Positions 54,362 through 64,000 of a stretch of 64,000 nt of DNA are shown in pieces (position 1 is the stretch's first letter; the number at the start of each line of letters is the position of its first letter). The notes beneath the pieces are model-generated. The model searched no databases. It was given only the letters and a program-made list of their open reading frames with translations, and had not been told where the DNA came from. The stretch is taken from positions 12,501,394 to 12,565,393 of the forward strand of contig CM012953.1 of the NCBI GenBank assembly GCA_000181795.3, given 5' to 3'. This DNA comes from Trichinella spiralis. Its lineage: Eukaryota > Nematoda > Enoplea > Trichinellida > Trichinellidae. The translations under genes were made by a program, and so were the position numbers.

Positions 54362-54433
54362 TTTTGAAATTCCTTTGTGACGATATTCCCTTAAACCAAA
54401 ATGGCGGGGAATATCTGATGCGCAATTTCAAAA
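54362..54433 (+). promoter_or_regulatory. SECIS element of GPX A (type II-like, GUGA core)
   Basis: The RNA folds as follows. Helix I is TTTTGAAATT (54362-54371) with AATTTCAAAA (54424-54433), 10 perfect pairs. The core is GTGA (54377-54380) facing TGAT, giving the non-Watson-Crick quartet. Helix II is GATATTCCC (54382-54390) with GGGAATATC, 9 perfect pairs. The apical loop starts TTAAA, 12 bases after the core, as needed for the conserved unpaired AA. A mini-helix CCA-AAA-TGG makes the fold type II-like. SECIS elements recruit SBP2 and the Sec elongation factor so UGA is read as Sec. The G before UGA matches the variant described in nematode thioredoxin reductase SECIS. Confidence 0.92.
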
Positions 54434-54548
54434 TTTGATTACTTAGATGCTTTTTTTGAAAGAAAAAATTAATCTACAATTAAAGCACAAGTTTTTTTGT
54501 GAAATTTTTTATTTCATCATACTGATATCAATTTCTATATTTAAACTG

Positions 54549-54554
54549 AATAAA
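54549..54554 (+). promoter_or_regulatory. AATAAA polyadenylation signal of GPX A
   Basis: The hexamer lies about 115 bases past the SECIS, which would place the whole hairpin inside the 3' UTR as required. Other hexamers occur in this AT-rich DNA, so this choice is tentative. Confidence 0.45.
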
Positions 54555-56938
54555 AATTTGATTCTCTCATTTTTTTAATGAATATTTATCATGAAAAGAA
54601 AAATTATTAATAATTTCAATCAGATACTTCATAAATATGTAAACGTAGATGTTCAAAAGTGGCTCTTTCAAAGTAATTGTTATTTTTGGAAATTTTTTTA
54701 CAAACAGAAATTGTAACTCAATTAAAATGAAATGTTATCGGATAAATTGAAAAAGAGGGAAAATGAATCAAATATGATATTTTTATTTTGTATTAAATGA
54801 AAAAAAGGTCTTTCATGAATTATAAAGAATGATAGAATTGCAATCATAACTGATTTTTAAAAATTAGAATTCTTTTCAAAGTGAAAATTTATTTCTTATT
54901 TTAGATGTATTGTAAAATTTCTAGAATAATGTAATTATTGAAAAATCAAAATCACTGAATGATTTATTAATTTCTGTTTTGGACAATAATTTTTTGATAA
55001 AAACGCAAAGAAAATGCGCAGAACAAAACAGCATACATTCAAATTAAAATTAAAAAATGTTTTATTAAATAATTTTGCATTAATATTTTCTTTGAAATTT
55101 GTATCAGCCAATGTTCTTGCATCATGATGAAACGAACAGCAAACAAGAAGGAAAATATTGACATTTCCGCGTTTTGTTTTGCTTAAATAATGCGCTTCCT
55201 AAATAAATATTGTTTTTCTTAATAAATATCAAAAAGGAGAAAATCAAATATGATTGTTTTGTAAAAAAATAAATTTCAAATTTTGGTACTTTTTTCTAAA
55301 GTTATTACCATTAAGTATTACATTTAATAAACTTGTATTATAAAGTAAAAATTAAAATGAAGCATATTTTTCATCTTTAATTGGTAATATTCCATAATCA
55401 GAAGCATCATTATTCGTTTTGATAACTATGAACTTTTGCTTATAATTACATTGTCCATCATTAGTAGCTTCTGAGAATCTTGGATAAAAAGGTGATACAA
55501 ATTTGTAAAAAAATTTTAATTAACGATATTGCGCTTTAAATGTGACAAACAAGTGCTGTTTCCATGCTTTCATTTGTATGCAACAATAAATTGTTATTGT
55601 AAACATTCTTACCACATAAACGCATGATTCACTTGAGACAACGTTATTTTTGAAATGCTGATTTGCAAGTACACATGATTTGATTAGGCATAACTGAAAA
55701 AGTTTAAATTTTACAGAAAAAATTGAAAATAATTTTATTAATCAGACAAATTATTGCATCATCAAATTCTGCAAATTATGCATCTCAGTAAATTTAACTG
55801 TAATCACACAATCTGTTTCTAACAGAAGCAAAATAAAGTTTCAGAATATTAATATTATTTTAAAACTAACGCTTGTGCAAAGTAGAATGTTTAAATTTAT
55901 TATTAATAATCGTTACTCTGCATTTTGCTATTATTATTTCTCATTTAAAATGGAACATATTTAATTTTTTAATATTACTCATTTAATTGTATGCAAGGCT
56001 TTAAATGCCACTGTGCGCATTACATTTTTATATAAAAAAATAAATTGAACAAAAAACTGAATCAAGTTTGCAGTGAATTGAAATTTCTTTTATTATGCAC
56101 TTTTACTTCAACTTTTTAATATCTTATTATTTACTTTAAAGTAGGATTGTAATATCTATTTCAAAAAATGCTAAACAATCAATGAAAAAAACATAAGAAT
56201 ATCATTTTCAAGAAAAATAAATTATCAGAAATTACTTTTGAAGATTTTCAGTGCATTTTAGAATTGTTCAATTGAAATGTAGTCATAAATTTGATAAGCT
56301 TTAAATTTGATTACAAATTTTATCTCAGTTTGTCGTTGTTAATTTGAAAAAGTAAATCTGCTGAATAAAAATGGACTGATTGAAATATAAATGATATTTA
56401 AAGTTAAAAATAAACTGAAAACTTGCGCATTGATGCTTTCTTGCTTTGAATAAATTGAATCTATTATCGTTGTTTTCTATTAGAAATTGGAAGCATTTGA
56501 AAGAAAATAATTTTACCATCTATTTGAAATGAAACAATGGATAAATAAATGCATCGTCAACATAGATTATTAAATATTTTTGAACTGCTTGATAAAGTTT
56601 GAGAAAAACAAAAGAATAATCATTAGACTTTTTAATTTACACATAATTGTAACTTCAATAATTGGGAGGATGCACAATTTTGAGATTTTATAAAATTTCA
56701 ATGAGCACTTTGAAGTTTACAGTAATTTATTAATCTTTCTATTCGTGAAGACAAATATTGAATATTGTTAGCAAGTTTGTGTAATGATGCTACGCAATTT
56801 TCCAATACGCAATTAGACGCTTCTAAACAAATGGTCTGCTTTGCCAAGGCGTTTTAGCAAACAAATTGTTCGGTAAATTTAATTAATTATACAATCGCTG
56901 TGCCTATCCCAATCTGAATTTTAAGATCATTCACTGAT
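54555..56938. other. Intergenic, no gene seen
   Basis: 2.4 kb of strongly AT-rich DNA between GPX A and the cysteine-rich gene. No supported open frame, RNA gene or mobile element. Confidence 0.5.
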
Positions 56939-57526
56939 ATGCTTCAAAGAAATCTGCTAATTGCATGTGTTTCATTCATTCTTCATCAATGTAAGTTATT
57001 TCTGCTTTTGTTCAAAAATAATTTCCAATTGTTAAGCTTATTGTGATGATGCAAAGCCCGATTCTCAACCGGCAAAAATCCAACCAATAAAATGCATAAA
57101 TTATTGGCCAGTTTCCGTTTGTGAAAATTATATCAACATCCATGGCAAAAGCATGTGCACAAAAAATATCCTATTTGGAAGATATCAATGTTGCACCAGT
57201 TGTGCCAAAGTGTTAAAAGTGACCGTAAATGAACATGGCATTTTTGAATGTAAAAGCTTATGAAATGAAATTATTCAATTATTTATTTAAAAAATAATTT
57301 ATACTTTATAGCCAAAGATAATTTCAAGTTTTATGATGAAAGTTGCCCTGAAGCAACGGACAGAATGATAGCCGGAAATTCGTGGACCCCGTGGTGCCTT
57401 GCTTACAAAGACGAAGCCGACGGTACTAACTGTGAAACTGCGATATTTCAGTATCGTTGTTACAAAACTTGTAATATTGATTGTGGAAATACACGAGCTG
57501 AACAACCGCCTGCGACTGGAGATTGA
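56939..57526 (+). CDS. Secreted cysteine-rich protein, unknown family (159 aa)
   Basis: Exons 56939-56990, 57037-57249 and 57312-57526, all joined in phase 1, give 159 aa. The first exon is a clean signal peptide (MLQRNLLIACVSFILHQ), so the product is predicted to be exported. Two cysteine-dense blocks follow. The first has CINYWPVSVCENYINIHG, then MCTK and RYQCCTSC; the second has ESCPEA, WCLAYK, TNCET and YRCYKTCNIDC. The spacing of the first block faintly recalls ShKT domains, but lacks enough matching positions to assign it. The tail ends EQPPATGD. The donor of exon 2 at 57250 was chosen because it alone joins in frame to exon 3. I do not recognise the family. Extracellular or cuticle/secretome roles are possible but unsupported. 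Confidence 0.75.
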
Positions 57527-58681
57527 GAACACAATAATGAGAAGCTGAAAATAAAATTATCTCTTCCATAAAGCTAACTAGAGCAAAAACAATTAATGAC
57601 TGCCACATTAGTTGTAAAGAAGTTAATTGCAAAAGATCAATAATCAACATTAATACATATTTTAAATAATAATTTTGCATATAATTATTACATTCCATAT
57701 CTTATTTTATCTTAAATTCCCTTATTTAAAAAATTTTCTTATTTTTCATATTTTTCATCTTTTCATATGGATATGTTTAATGAATTATTATAAAATATCG
57801 TATGCATACTTTCAGAAGTAAGATTTGTTTGTTGTTAGTGAGATAATCAGTTGGAAAATTGTTAGAAATGGACAACTTTTCATGCTCAACAGAGTGAAAG
57901 AGTGACAATTTTTCTGTCACGCTACGTTTTACAACTTTCAAAAGTGAGTAATTTTTGTGAACAAACACATTTCATTGTTATCACATTCATGCATGGCATT
58001 ATTAATGAAATTCACTTCAACCACAACGGCAACTTTTAGTAAAAGTAAAAGCAAAAAAATATGTTGTTTTCCATGAAGCTTTCAATTATTCAATTTATTA
58101 ACAAAAGAACAACAATTTCAAAAATGTAATAATTTTGGACAAAATATTTACATAGGATTGAGTTTAAATTTTAAATGATGTTTTTATGTTAAGCTAATTT
58201 TTCGACGTGTTTCCAAATTGAAAAAGAAACATAAAGCGCCACAAATAAATCTGAGAAAACACTCTTTAAACATTTTCAAATAAAATTTAATAATTTTACA
58301 ATATTTCGATTACTTTGAATAGATACATTTGAATCGATTAACTTACCATATATATCTATAACTTTTAAATTATAATTGCATAGTTGCTAAAAAGATTTTT
58401 ATTTTTTATATTTTAATGTATATGTTTAGATGATTGATGATAAAATCAAATTACTATGTAAATTTTTTATAACTTTTCATGAGAGGTATGTATATATATA
58501 TATCGGTTAAGTAGATTTAAAAAATATTTGAAAAAAACAGTAAACATTTTTAAGAAGTTAAATTGTTATTTAAAATTTTTAATGAAATCAATAAAATTAG
58601 CATGTTTTCATATCAAATTTACTTTTTTTTAAAGTCAACTGTGAGAAGAGGGATATTTTTGCTTTTTTTTGAAATTTCAAA
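57527..58681. other. Convergent intergenic region
   Basis: Spacer holding the 3' flanks of the cysteine-rich gene (plus) and receptor B (minus). A short TA run lies near 58491-58502. No gene was recognised. Confidence 0.5.
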
Positions 58682-61663
58682 TCAAGAATATTTGTATTGG
58701 CTGCTATATTGGGGTGCAATTTCGATTTTTCGTTTGAAGGAGAAAAATTTCAACGACATTTTCAGCCAGTTCAGCAGGGTGAGTTTCAAAGAATGATCGG
58801 TGAAAATGGAATACAACGCGAACATGGTCAACAGACCGCTGTAGGCAATGTCGAACAGACACGGTTCAGTGATCAACGTCGGCCAGAGGATGTTGAGCAA
58901 GCTCTGCATGGACGGGATGTTGTGCAAGAAGAATGTGAACAAAATTACTGAACGGATCTTTTTCAAAACGATAATTTCTCGCCTGACTTGGATGAATCGA
59001 ATGGTATTATCGGTGGAAAGGCGTCGGCGTCGAAGTTTTGCTAATGCTAGCAGGTAAATCACCACTGTGCAATTGTCCAACAGGATCGATAGCATAACAT
59101 GCGGAACGAAGTGGTAAACTGAAACTAGCCAAGTTTTTATGCACAACGACACGACCAACACGTCTGGCCACAATAATACCCGCCCAATGGAGATGACCAA
59201 ATCCGCGGAGCTCAAAAAGGCGGCAGTGAAAAGCAGCATACCGGAAGATGGCAGCTTGTTCACAATTTTTACACTCATTATAGACCGGACCGCTATTAGA
59301 CGATCCACGGCCATGAAAAAGGCGCAAAACGACATGAAATCATCGGCAAAGAAGTTAATCGAATGCACTGGGATTGGCAACAAGCAAGCGACCGATTTCA
59401 CCAAACACAGGCGAAATTCTGGAACCAAAAGCCGCAAGTAGAACATCATTCCACTAAGCAGGCTGATCATGCATCCGGAAACGTGCCCTAAAATTATCGA
59501 CCACATACGCATATATCACATATGACCAATTATGCACAATGGAAACATGAGAAGTTTCATTTTTAAATTTGAAACAAAAAATCTCATAACGAACACTATT
59601 GTTTCGATCTTTGAAAAAATTGATGATTCTTTTTTGAAATTATCGTTATCAATTGAATGGATGATGCTTTTGCAAAATCAGTTAGCTGCTGACGATCAGC
59701 ATTTTGCAACAAATAGAACAAATTCTTTTCCATAAAAATTCCACGTTTCTTAATAATTTGCTGCAAAGTTAATTCGCAAAATTTTGTAAATCATTAAAAC
59801 AACTTAATTTATATAGAACAACAGCATTTAATGATTATTAACCATTGAATAATGACACGTTAATCGCAAATCCGCTTACAAATGGACATTATTAGTTAAT
59901 TTAATTCAACAGACGGCCAGTCACTTATTAACAATTACTTGATTTAACGAAAAAACATATTAACATAAATAAACAAACTTTCAATTTTAGTTGAGTTGAA
60001 AATTAAAAATAAATTTCGTCAACTGATACGATTTGAAAATAATATCGCCATTGAATTGTTAATAATTTTAACAATTTATTGACTCATATTAGTTATAGTC
60101 ATTAAAAATTAAAAAAAATAAAAAAGGAAATAAAAACTTGCATTATTATTAAAGTTTTATTTGAAATTTTGAACAGCAATTTTTAGAAATCATCAGATTT
60201 ACATTTGCTGACTGAGTAATATGGAATATGAAAAATTAGATCAATCATTTTCAATTGACAAACAATACATTGCATTATTCTCACTTTAATCTGTCAAAGA
60301 AGACAAAATAAGTTAAATTAAATAATGAATGAAAATTTTTTAATCTTGTTAAAAAATCTTAAAGCATAATTTTATATAAAATAGACGACAGTTTATTGAA
60401 AAAGTTGTATCAAAGCTATGCTATGATCTATGCTTTTTTATTGTTTCAATTATATTGAAAAAAAAAGAATTTTTGTATGGGATAAAAATTCAAAAATGGA
60501 AAATTTGCACCGAAGACAACCATGATTTATGATCAGTTATGACTGGAGAAATATGCCAGAAATAAAAACTTTTGTAATTTTAATAACTAGCATTTCAAAA
60601 AATATTGCATCATTTTTACTTGCAATATTTTTCATCGCTTACTTGTAAACTGTCATATGTAATACACACATTACGTTGTGAAGCATAGATTACATTATCA
60701 TATTGTATGAAAATATTGATAAAATGAAAATGTATTTTTAAAAGCTATATCTAAGTCTGAACGTGTAAAATTTCATTCACTTTTTTGTATGTTTACCTCA
60801 ACTATAATAACCTTGGATTCAATAATATTCAGTGAAGAATTTTTTCTATTTATCTTTTATAAATTTTTTTCCAGACAGCAATAAGAAAATTTTTCAGTAA
60901 AAAAAATCCCGATCAAGCAATAATAATGAAATTCAATATAGCGTTGGGAAGCGGAGGTATATATTTATTTATTTATTCATTTTTTTTCTTGTTCATAAAT
61001 TTGATTTCATCAATTTGGAGAGTTTGAGTGAAAAGAAATGAATAACTTCAATTAACTTCTTTCACAACAAATCAACAGCAGGGGCGTAATTTTAATGCAA
61101 TGCTTCTTCAACATCGTCATTTATAATTGCTCTCAATCTTTTCTTACGTAGTCACAACTGACGATGCAAGTTCAACATTTGCGTATTTATTTTGTGGTTT
61201 TTTTTGTCTGTGAATGAAAAAATACAAAAAAAATTAAATCAATTATTATACGTATTTGAATTCAAAATTAGTCAGGTTGATCGATCGAGGGGATTTGATG
61301 AATTTATCAATTTCAAAACAAAGAAAGAAAATAACTCCAGTATGAAAATGTTTATCAAAATTTAATGTTCTACAATTTAATGTAGTACATTAAACACGGG
61401 GAACGTGTGCGTTTAATTTGTGTTTAATGGATGTGATGAATTGAGAATTGAAATAATAATTCGTTCTTACCGCAGATGAATCTGTGCGTACGATTGTAAT
61501 GCTTCTCTTTCCACGTCAAGATGATCAGTGTAATATTGCAAAGCAACGCCAAACAGGACAACGCAATGTAGAAATTTATTAATGTCGTATTTAAATATTG
61601 TTGTTGATAAAAGTGATACTCTTCGGCGGAGAGGTTCTCTAAGCAGTGGATCTGTTGGTCCAT
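58682..61663 (-). CDS. Seven-transmembrane G-protein-coupled receptor B, nematode serpentine type (332 aa)
   Basis: Exon 1 (61663-61471) holds the N terminus with an NTT sequon and TM1 (about LINFYIALSCLALLCNITLI), ending RFICG. Exon 2 (59487-58682) holds TM2-TM7. They join in phase 1 across a 1,983-bp intron to give 332 aa. TM3 ends FFMAVDRLIAVRSI. The putative disulfide uses Cys before TM3 (SVACLLP) and Cys in outer loop 2 (VVSLCIK). The segment RFIQVRREIIVLKKIRSVIL then FTFFLHNIPS leads into TM6 and closely parallels receptor A at 49735-51210. TM7 is about LLTMFALYSIFTDHSLKLTL. The two receptors share intron position and phase and are clearly paralogues. The acceptor at 59488 was chosen because it fuses G to HVSGCMISLL in frame. 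Probably an Srsx-like chemosensory or peptide receptor; ligand unknown. Confidence 0.83.
59488..61470 (-). other. Intron of receptor B
   Basis: GT-AG intron of nearly 2 kb, much longer than the 465-bp intron at the same place in receptor A. No nested gene or mobile element was recognised. Confidence 0.6.
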
Positions 61664-62623
61664 GCAGACGACAAGGGTGTGGAAAATGCTCAGCTCGGTT
61701 GGAAGCTGGCGTCAGTTTGATGCTAATCACCGATTTGCAATTTTCATTGAGAGAACAAAATTGGCAAGTTTCACCTGCTTGCCACGCTCCCCTGTGTCGT
61801 TTGCCAACACTACTCACAAGAGCGCATCGATCATTTTCAAGCTTAGACAATTTTTGCACGCTTCTCACTTGTAGCCATTAGCTTTCTCACCTGTGAACTA
61901 GCATTGCTTGTAGTACCAGCTGAAAGCAACAATTTTCCAATATTCTGTTAAGAACTGCAGCTATTTTTCACACACACACACATGCACACATTGCAAAATC
62001 ATCACAACTTGAGAATATGAATAAAAAAATAAACTTCTCTTCTTAAAACCAATTTTCAAGTCAATGATTAAAATTTATTTACATCAGTACCCATTTCAAT
62101 TAATTAAATGAAACTTAAAATAACACCATTCACAAGCATTATAATTCAAACATACAAGCATTTATACGATTATTATACAAAGTAGAATATCATTAATATC
62201 TTTTAAAAAACATCCTATTCTAACATTCTTTCAAATAAACAAACATTCATATTTTACTATTATTAAACGGCTATATCTATCTATCTATCTATCTATTTAT
62301 CATACTTGAACCTCAACATCCTTACAACCTCTTCGTAAACATACGTGTACAATGCATATAACACAATTTTCACATTTTCAATACCAAGTAAGCTTTACTT
62401 TATACAACAAGTTCATTTGTTTGCAAATAAATGCACTATTAAATGTAAAGCAAGTTTCTCTAAAAACCATTTCTATTTTTTATCAACCAATAAAAAATCA
62501 AATAATTGTACTTGAAACTGATTCCATTATCCAAATGAAAAAAACCAAATCATCTCTTTCAAAACACATGAAAAATATGATTTCAAATTAAGTACTTGAA
62601 GTAAACAATTTAAATAACCAAAG
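61664..62623. other. Intergenic between receptor B and GPX B
   Basis: Upstream region of receptor B (less AT-rich up to about 61.9 kb), a short CA run near 61971-61982 and a (CTAT)n run near 62275-62296. No gene was recognised. Confidence 0.5.
62275..62296. repeat. (CTAT)n microsatellite
   Basis: Five to six consecutive tetranucleotide units, seen directly. Confidence 0.85.
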
Positions 62624-62692
62624 CTGAAGTTTTACATCAAGAATCCCCAGCCATTGTCTGGTTTATTAGGGATCCTATCACAAACTTCAAAA
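62624..62692 (-). promoter_or_regulatory. SECIS element of GPX B (type II-like, GUGA core)
   Basis: On the minus strand, helix I pairs TGAAGTTT with AAACTTCA. The core GTGA (62681-62678) faces TGAT (62639-62636). Helix II pairs AGGATCCC with GGGATTCT (one G-U). The apical loop carries AATAAA, with the conserved AA 13 bases after the core, and a mini-helix CCA-GACAA-TGG follows. The design is the same as the SECIS at 54362-54433, including the G before UGA, while most helix bases differ, so pairing is kept by compensating changes. It lies about 60 bases after the TAA of GPX B. The loop AATAAA could also resemble a polyadenylation signal, an overlap worth noting. Confidence 0.92.
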
Positions 62693-62751
62693 TTTACAAT
62701 ACCAAACAAATAAAAACGACAAGAATATTCACAGCTGCAACTTTCCAGAAT

Positions 62752-63585
62752 TTACAGTTCTTTCGATTGATTCAACAGGGCTACTATATCTTTTTCCATG
62801 GACTTAAATAGAAAATATTAATTGTACAATGCTTGAAATTAAAAAAAATGAAATAAACTTACGTCAGGATCTTCTTTTGGACCGAAACGTTTTACCGGAT
62901 TCCCAGTACGATCAACAAGAAACTTTGTAAAGTTCCATTTTATGAAACTAAAATACAATAACAATGTACAATTGTTCACCTGATAAATATCTTATCATTG
63001 CAGTGCTTGTCAATTTATTTACTTAAATACATTCAAATAAACAAACAGGTGAGATAAAGCCTGCTTATCTGATAAATAAAGTTACCTTCCAAAAGTGCCA
63101 CCTTGTTTCGATTTCAAATAAACCCACAATGGATGGGCATCCTTTCCATTAACGTTAATTTTGGAATACATGTCGAAAGTGACACCATAACGTTCAGTGA
63201 CAAATTTTTTAATTTCAGATTCCGATTTTGGTTCCTTCAAATAGTTTATAATTAGCAAGGAAAAGATAAAAATACATAATACACGTAAACCAAACCTGGC
63301 CTCCAAATTGATTGCATGGAAAAGCGGCAATACGTAACCCATCCCCGTTGTATTTCTGATATAGTGCTTGCAGCTGCGAATAATTCTTGTCAGTTAATCC
63401 TCATTGACTGGCAACATTGACAACAATAACAACGTTGCCCCTCGAACGAGAAAAACAAATTTGCATTATAATAACTACAAAAACAAACAAACAACTTACT
63501 TATATTTGCTCATGGATGTTAAATTGCCGTCAATATCATTCGCTTCAAACTCATAGAATGCAGTTGTCTCTTTTGTCGAAGACAT
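62752..63585 (-). CDS. Selenocysteine-containing GPX4-type glutathione peroxidase B (171 aa)
   Basis: Minus-strand exons 63585-63500, 63440-63296, 63234-63086, 62947-62863 and 62802-62752 give 171 codons with one in-frame TGA (63403-63401) at residue 42. The context is VVNVAS-Q-U-GLTDKNY, the canonical GPX active-site motif. Gln (FPCNQFGGQ) and Trp-Asn (IKWNFTKF) complete the catalytic tetrad. [20 protein letters not shown] and [12 protein letters not shown] follow family consensus, and the C terminus is short, as in GPX4-like monomers. No signal peptide is present, so it is probably cytosolic. The enzyme would reduce phospholipid and other hydroperoxides with glutathione or thioredoxin. A SECIS lies just downstream. 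Intron positions and phases match GPX A exactly; the first four exon lengths are identical. Of the two copies this is the more conserved, keeping Gly after Sec. Confidence 0.95.
63401..63403 (-). other. In-frame TGA, selenocysteine codon of GPX B (residue 42)
   Basis: TGA on the minus strand between CAA and GGA, at the catalytic position of the GPX motif. It is the same codon number as in GPX A. Downstream coding homology and a SECIS support decoding as Sec. Confidence 0.95.
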
Positions 63586-64000
63586 GCTTGCAAGTGCTGT
63601 ACAAGATGTTAAAAAAAGTGAAATTCGAGGATGTAAAACAGCTCGCGAATAATGACGAATCATCTCAATCGTTATAGCTTAACATTGACAATTTTCAATG
63701 AGAATGCTGGATTTAAAAAAATGATTAATTGTAGAAAGAAAATATTCTCCACTAATAAAATACATGCATTTTATAATTAGTAATTCTGTGCAAAATTATG
63801 ATAGAAAATAAGATCAGTATGAAGCGTTTGCAAATAAAAATGCAAAAAGTTCTATATGATTATTAAATATACCATAATTTGAAATTAATATTCAATGGAA
63901 ATTATAAAGCAATACAGCTATTTCTGCAAAAAAAAGAATGAAACAACATGCAAAAAACAAATATTAAACATTATGCAACATCAACACTACAGTAAGAGAC
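63586..64000. other. Upstream flank of GPX B
   Basis: AT-rich sequence 5' of the GPX B start codon. No promoter motif, RNA gene or further coding exon was recognised before the window ends. Confidence 0.5.

Overview
The window is AT-rich animal DNA with short introns (about 50-120 bp, plus a few of 1-3 kb), GT-AG splicing and sparse genes. It looks like a nematode, most likely of the early-branching clade I (Dorylaimia, Trichinella/Trichuris-like). The reasons are a DNase II-family gene (a family known to be expanded in Trichinella), nematode-style serpentine receptors, Clc/claudin-like four-TM proteins, and two selenocysteine-containing glutathione peroxidases whose SECIS elements carry the nematode-type GUGA core. 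The assignment is inferred from gene content; no marker sequence fixes the species. Two 10-N assembly gaps lie at 3301-3310 and 31738-31747. All exon models were built by hand from reading frame, splice dinucleotides and remembered family sequence, so individual splice sites may be off by a few bases.

Layout. 0-5 kb: a six-exon secreted DNase II homologue (+) and a two-exon tetraspanin (+). 4.9-8.3 kb: two related mariner/pogo-like MITEs. 8.3-17.5 kb (minus strand): a small two-finger C2H2 gene, an eight-exon CK1-family kinase and a four-exon claudin/Clc-like membrane protein. 17.5-34.3 kb: a long gene-poor stretch with one tRNA-Lys(CUU), a CA microsatellite and a 2.3 kb direct duplication around an N gap that looks like an unmerged contig overlap. 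34.3-38.1 kb (minus): a second claudin-like gene and a GID4 homologue, the substrate receptor of the CTLH ubiquitin ligase. 38.1-49.7 kb: a gene desert with a few diverged repeats. 49.7-63.6 kb: two paralogous 7TM receptors, two paralogous glutathione peroxidases and one secreted cysteine-rich protein. A GC-rich 300-400 bp foldback sequence sits at about 52.0-52.45 kb.

The most notable system is the pair of selenoprotein genes. Each peroxidase has an in-frame TGA at residue 42, exactly at the catalytic Sec/Cys position. Each gene has the same five-exon structure, and each has a convincing SECIS hairpin in its 3' UTR (54362-54433 plus; 62624-62692 minus). C. elegans glutathione peroxidases use Cys, so this lineage appears to have kept, or independently holds, Sec-dependent GPX4-type enzymes.
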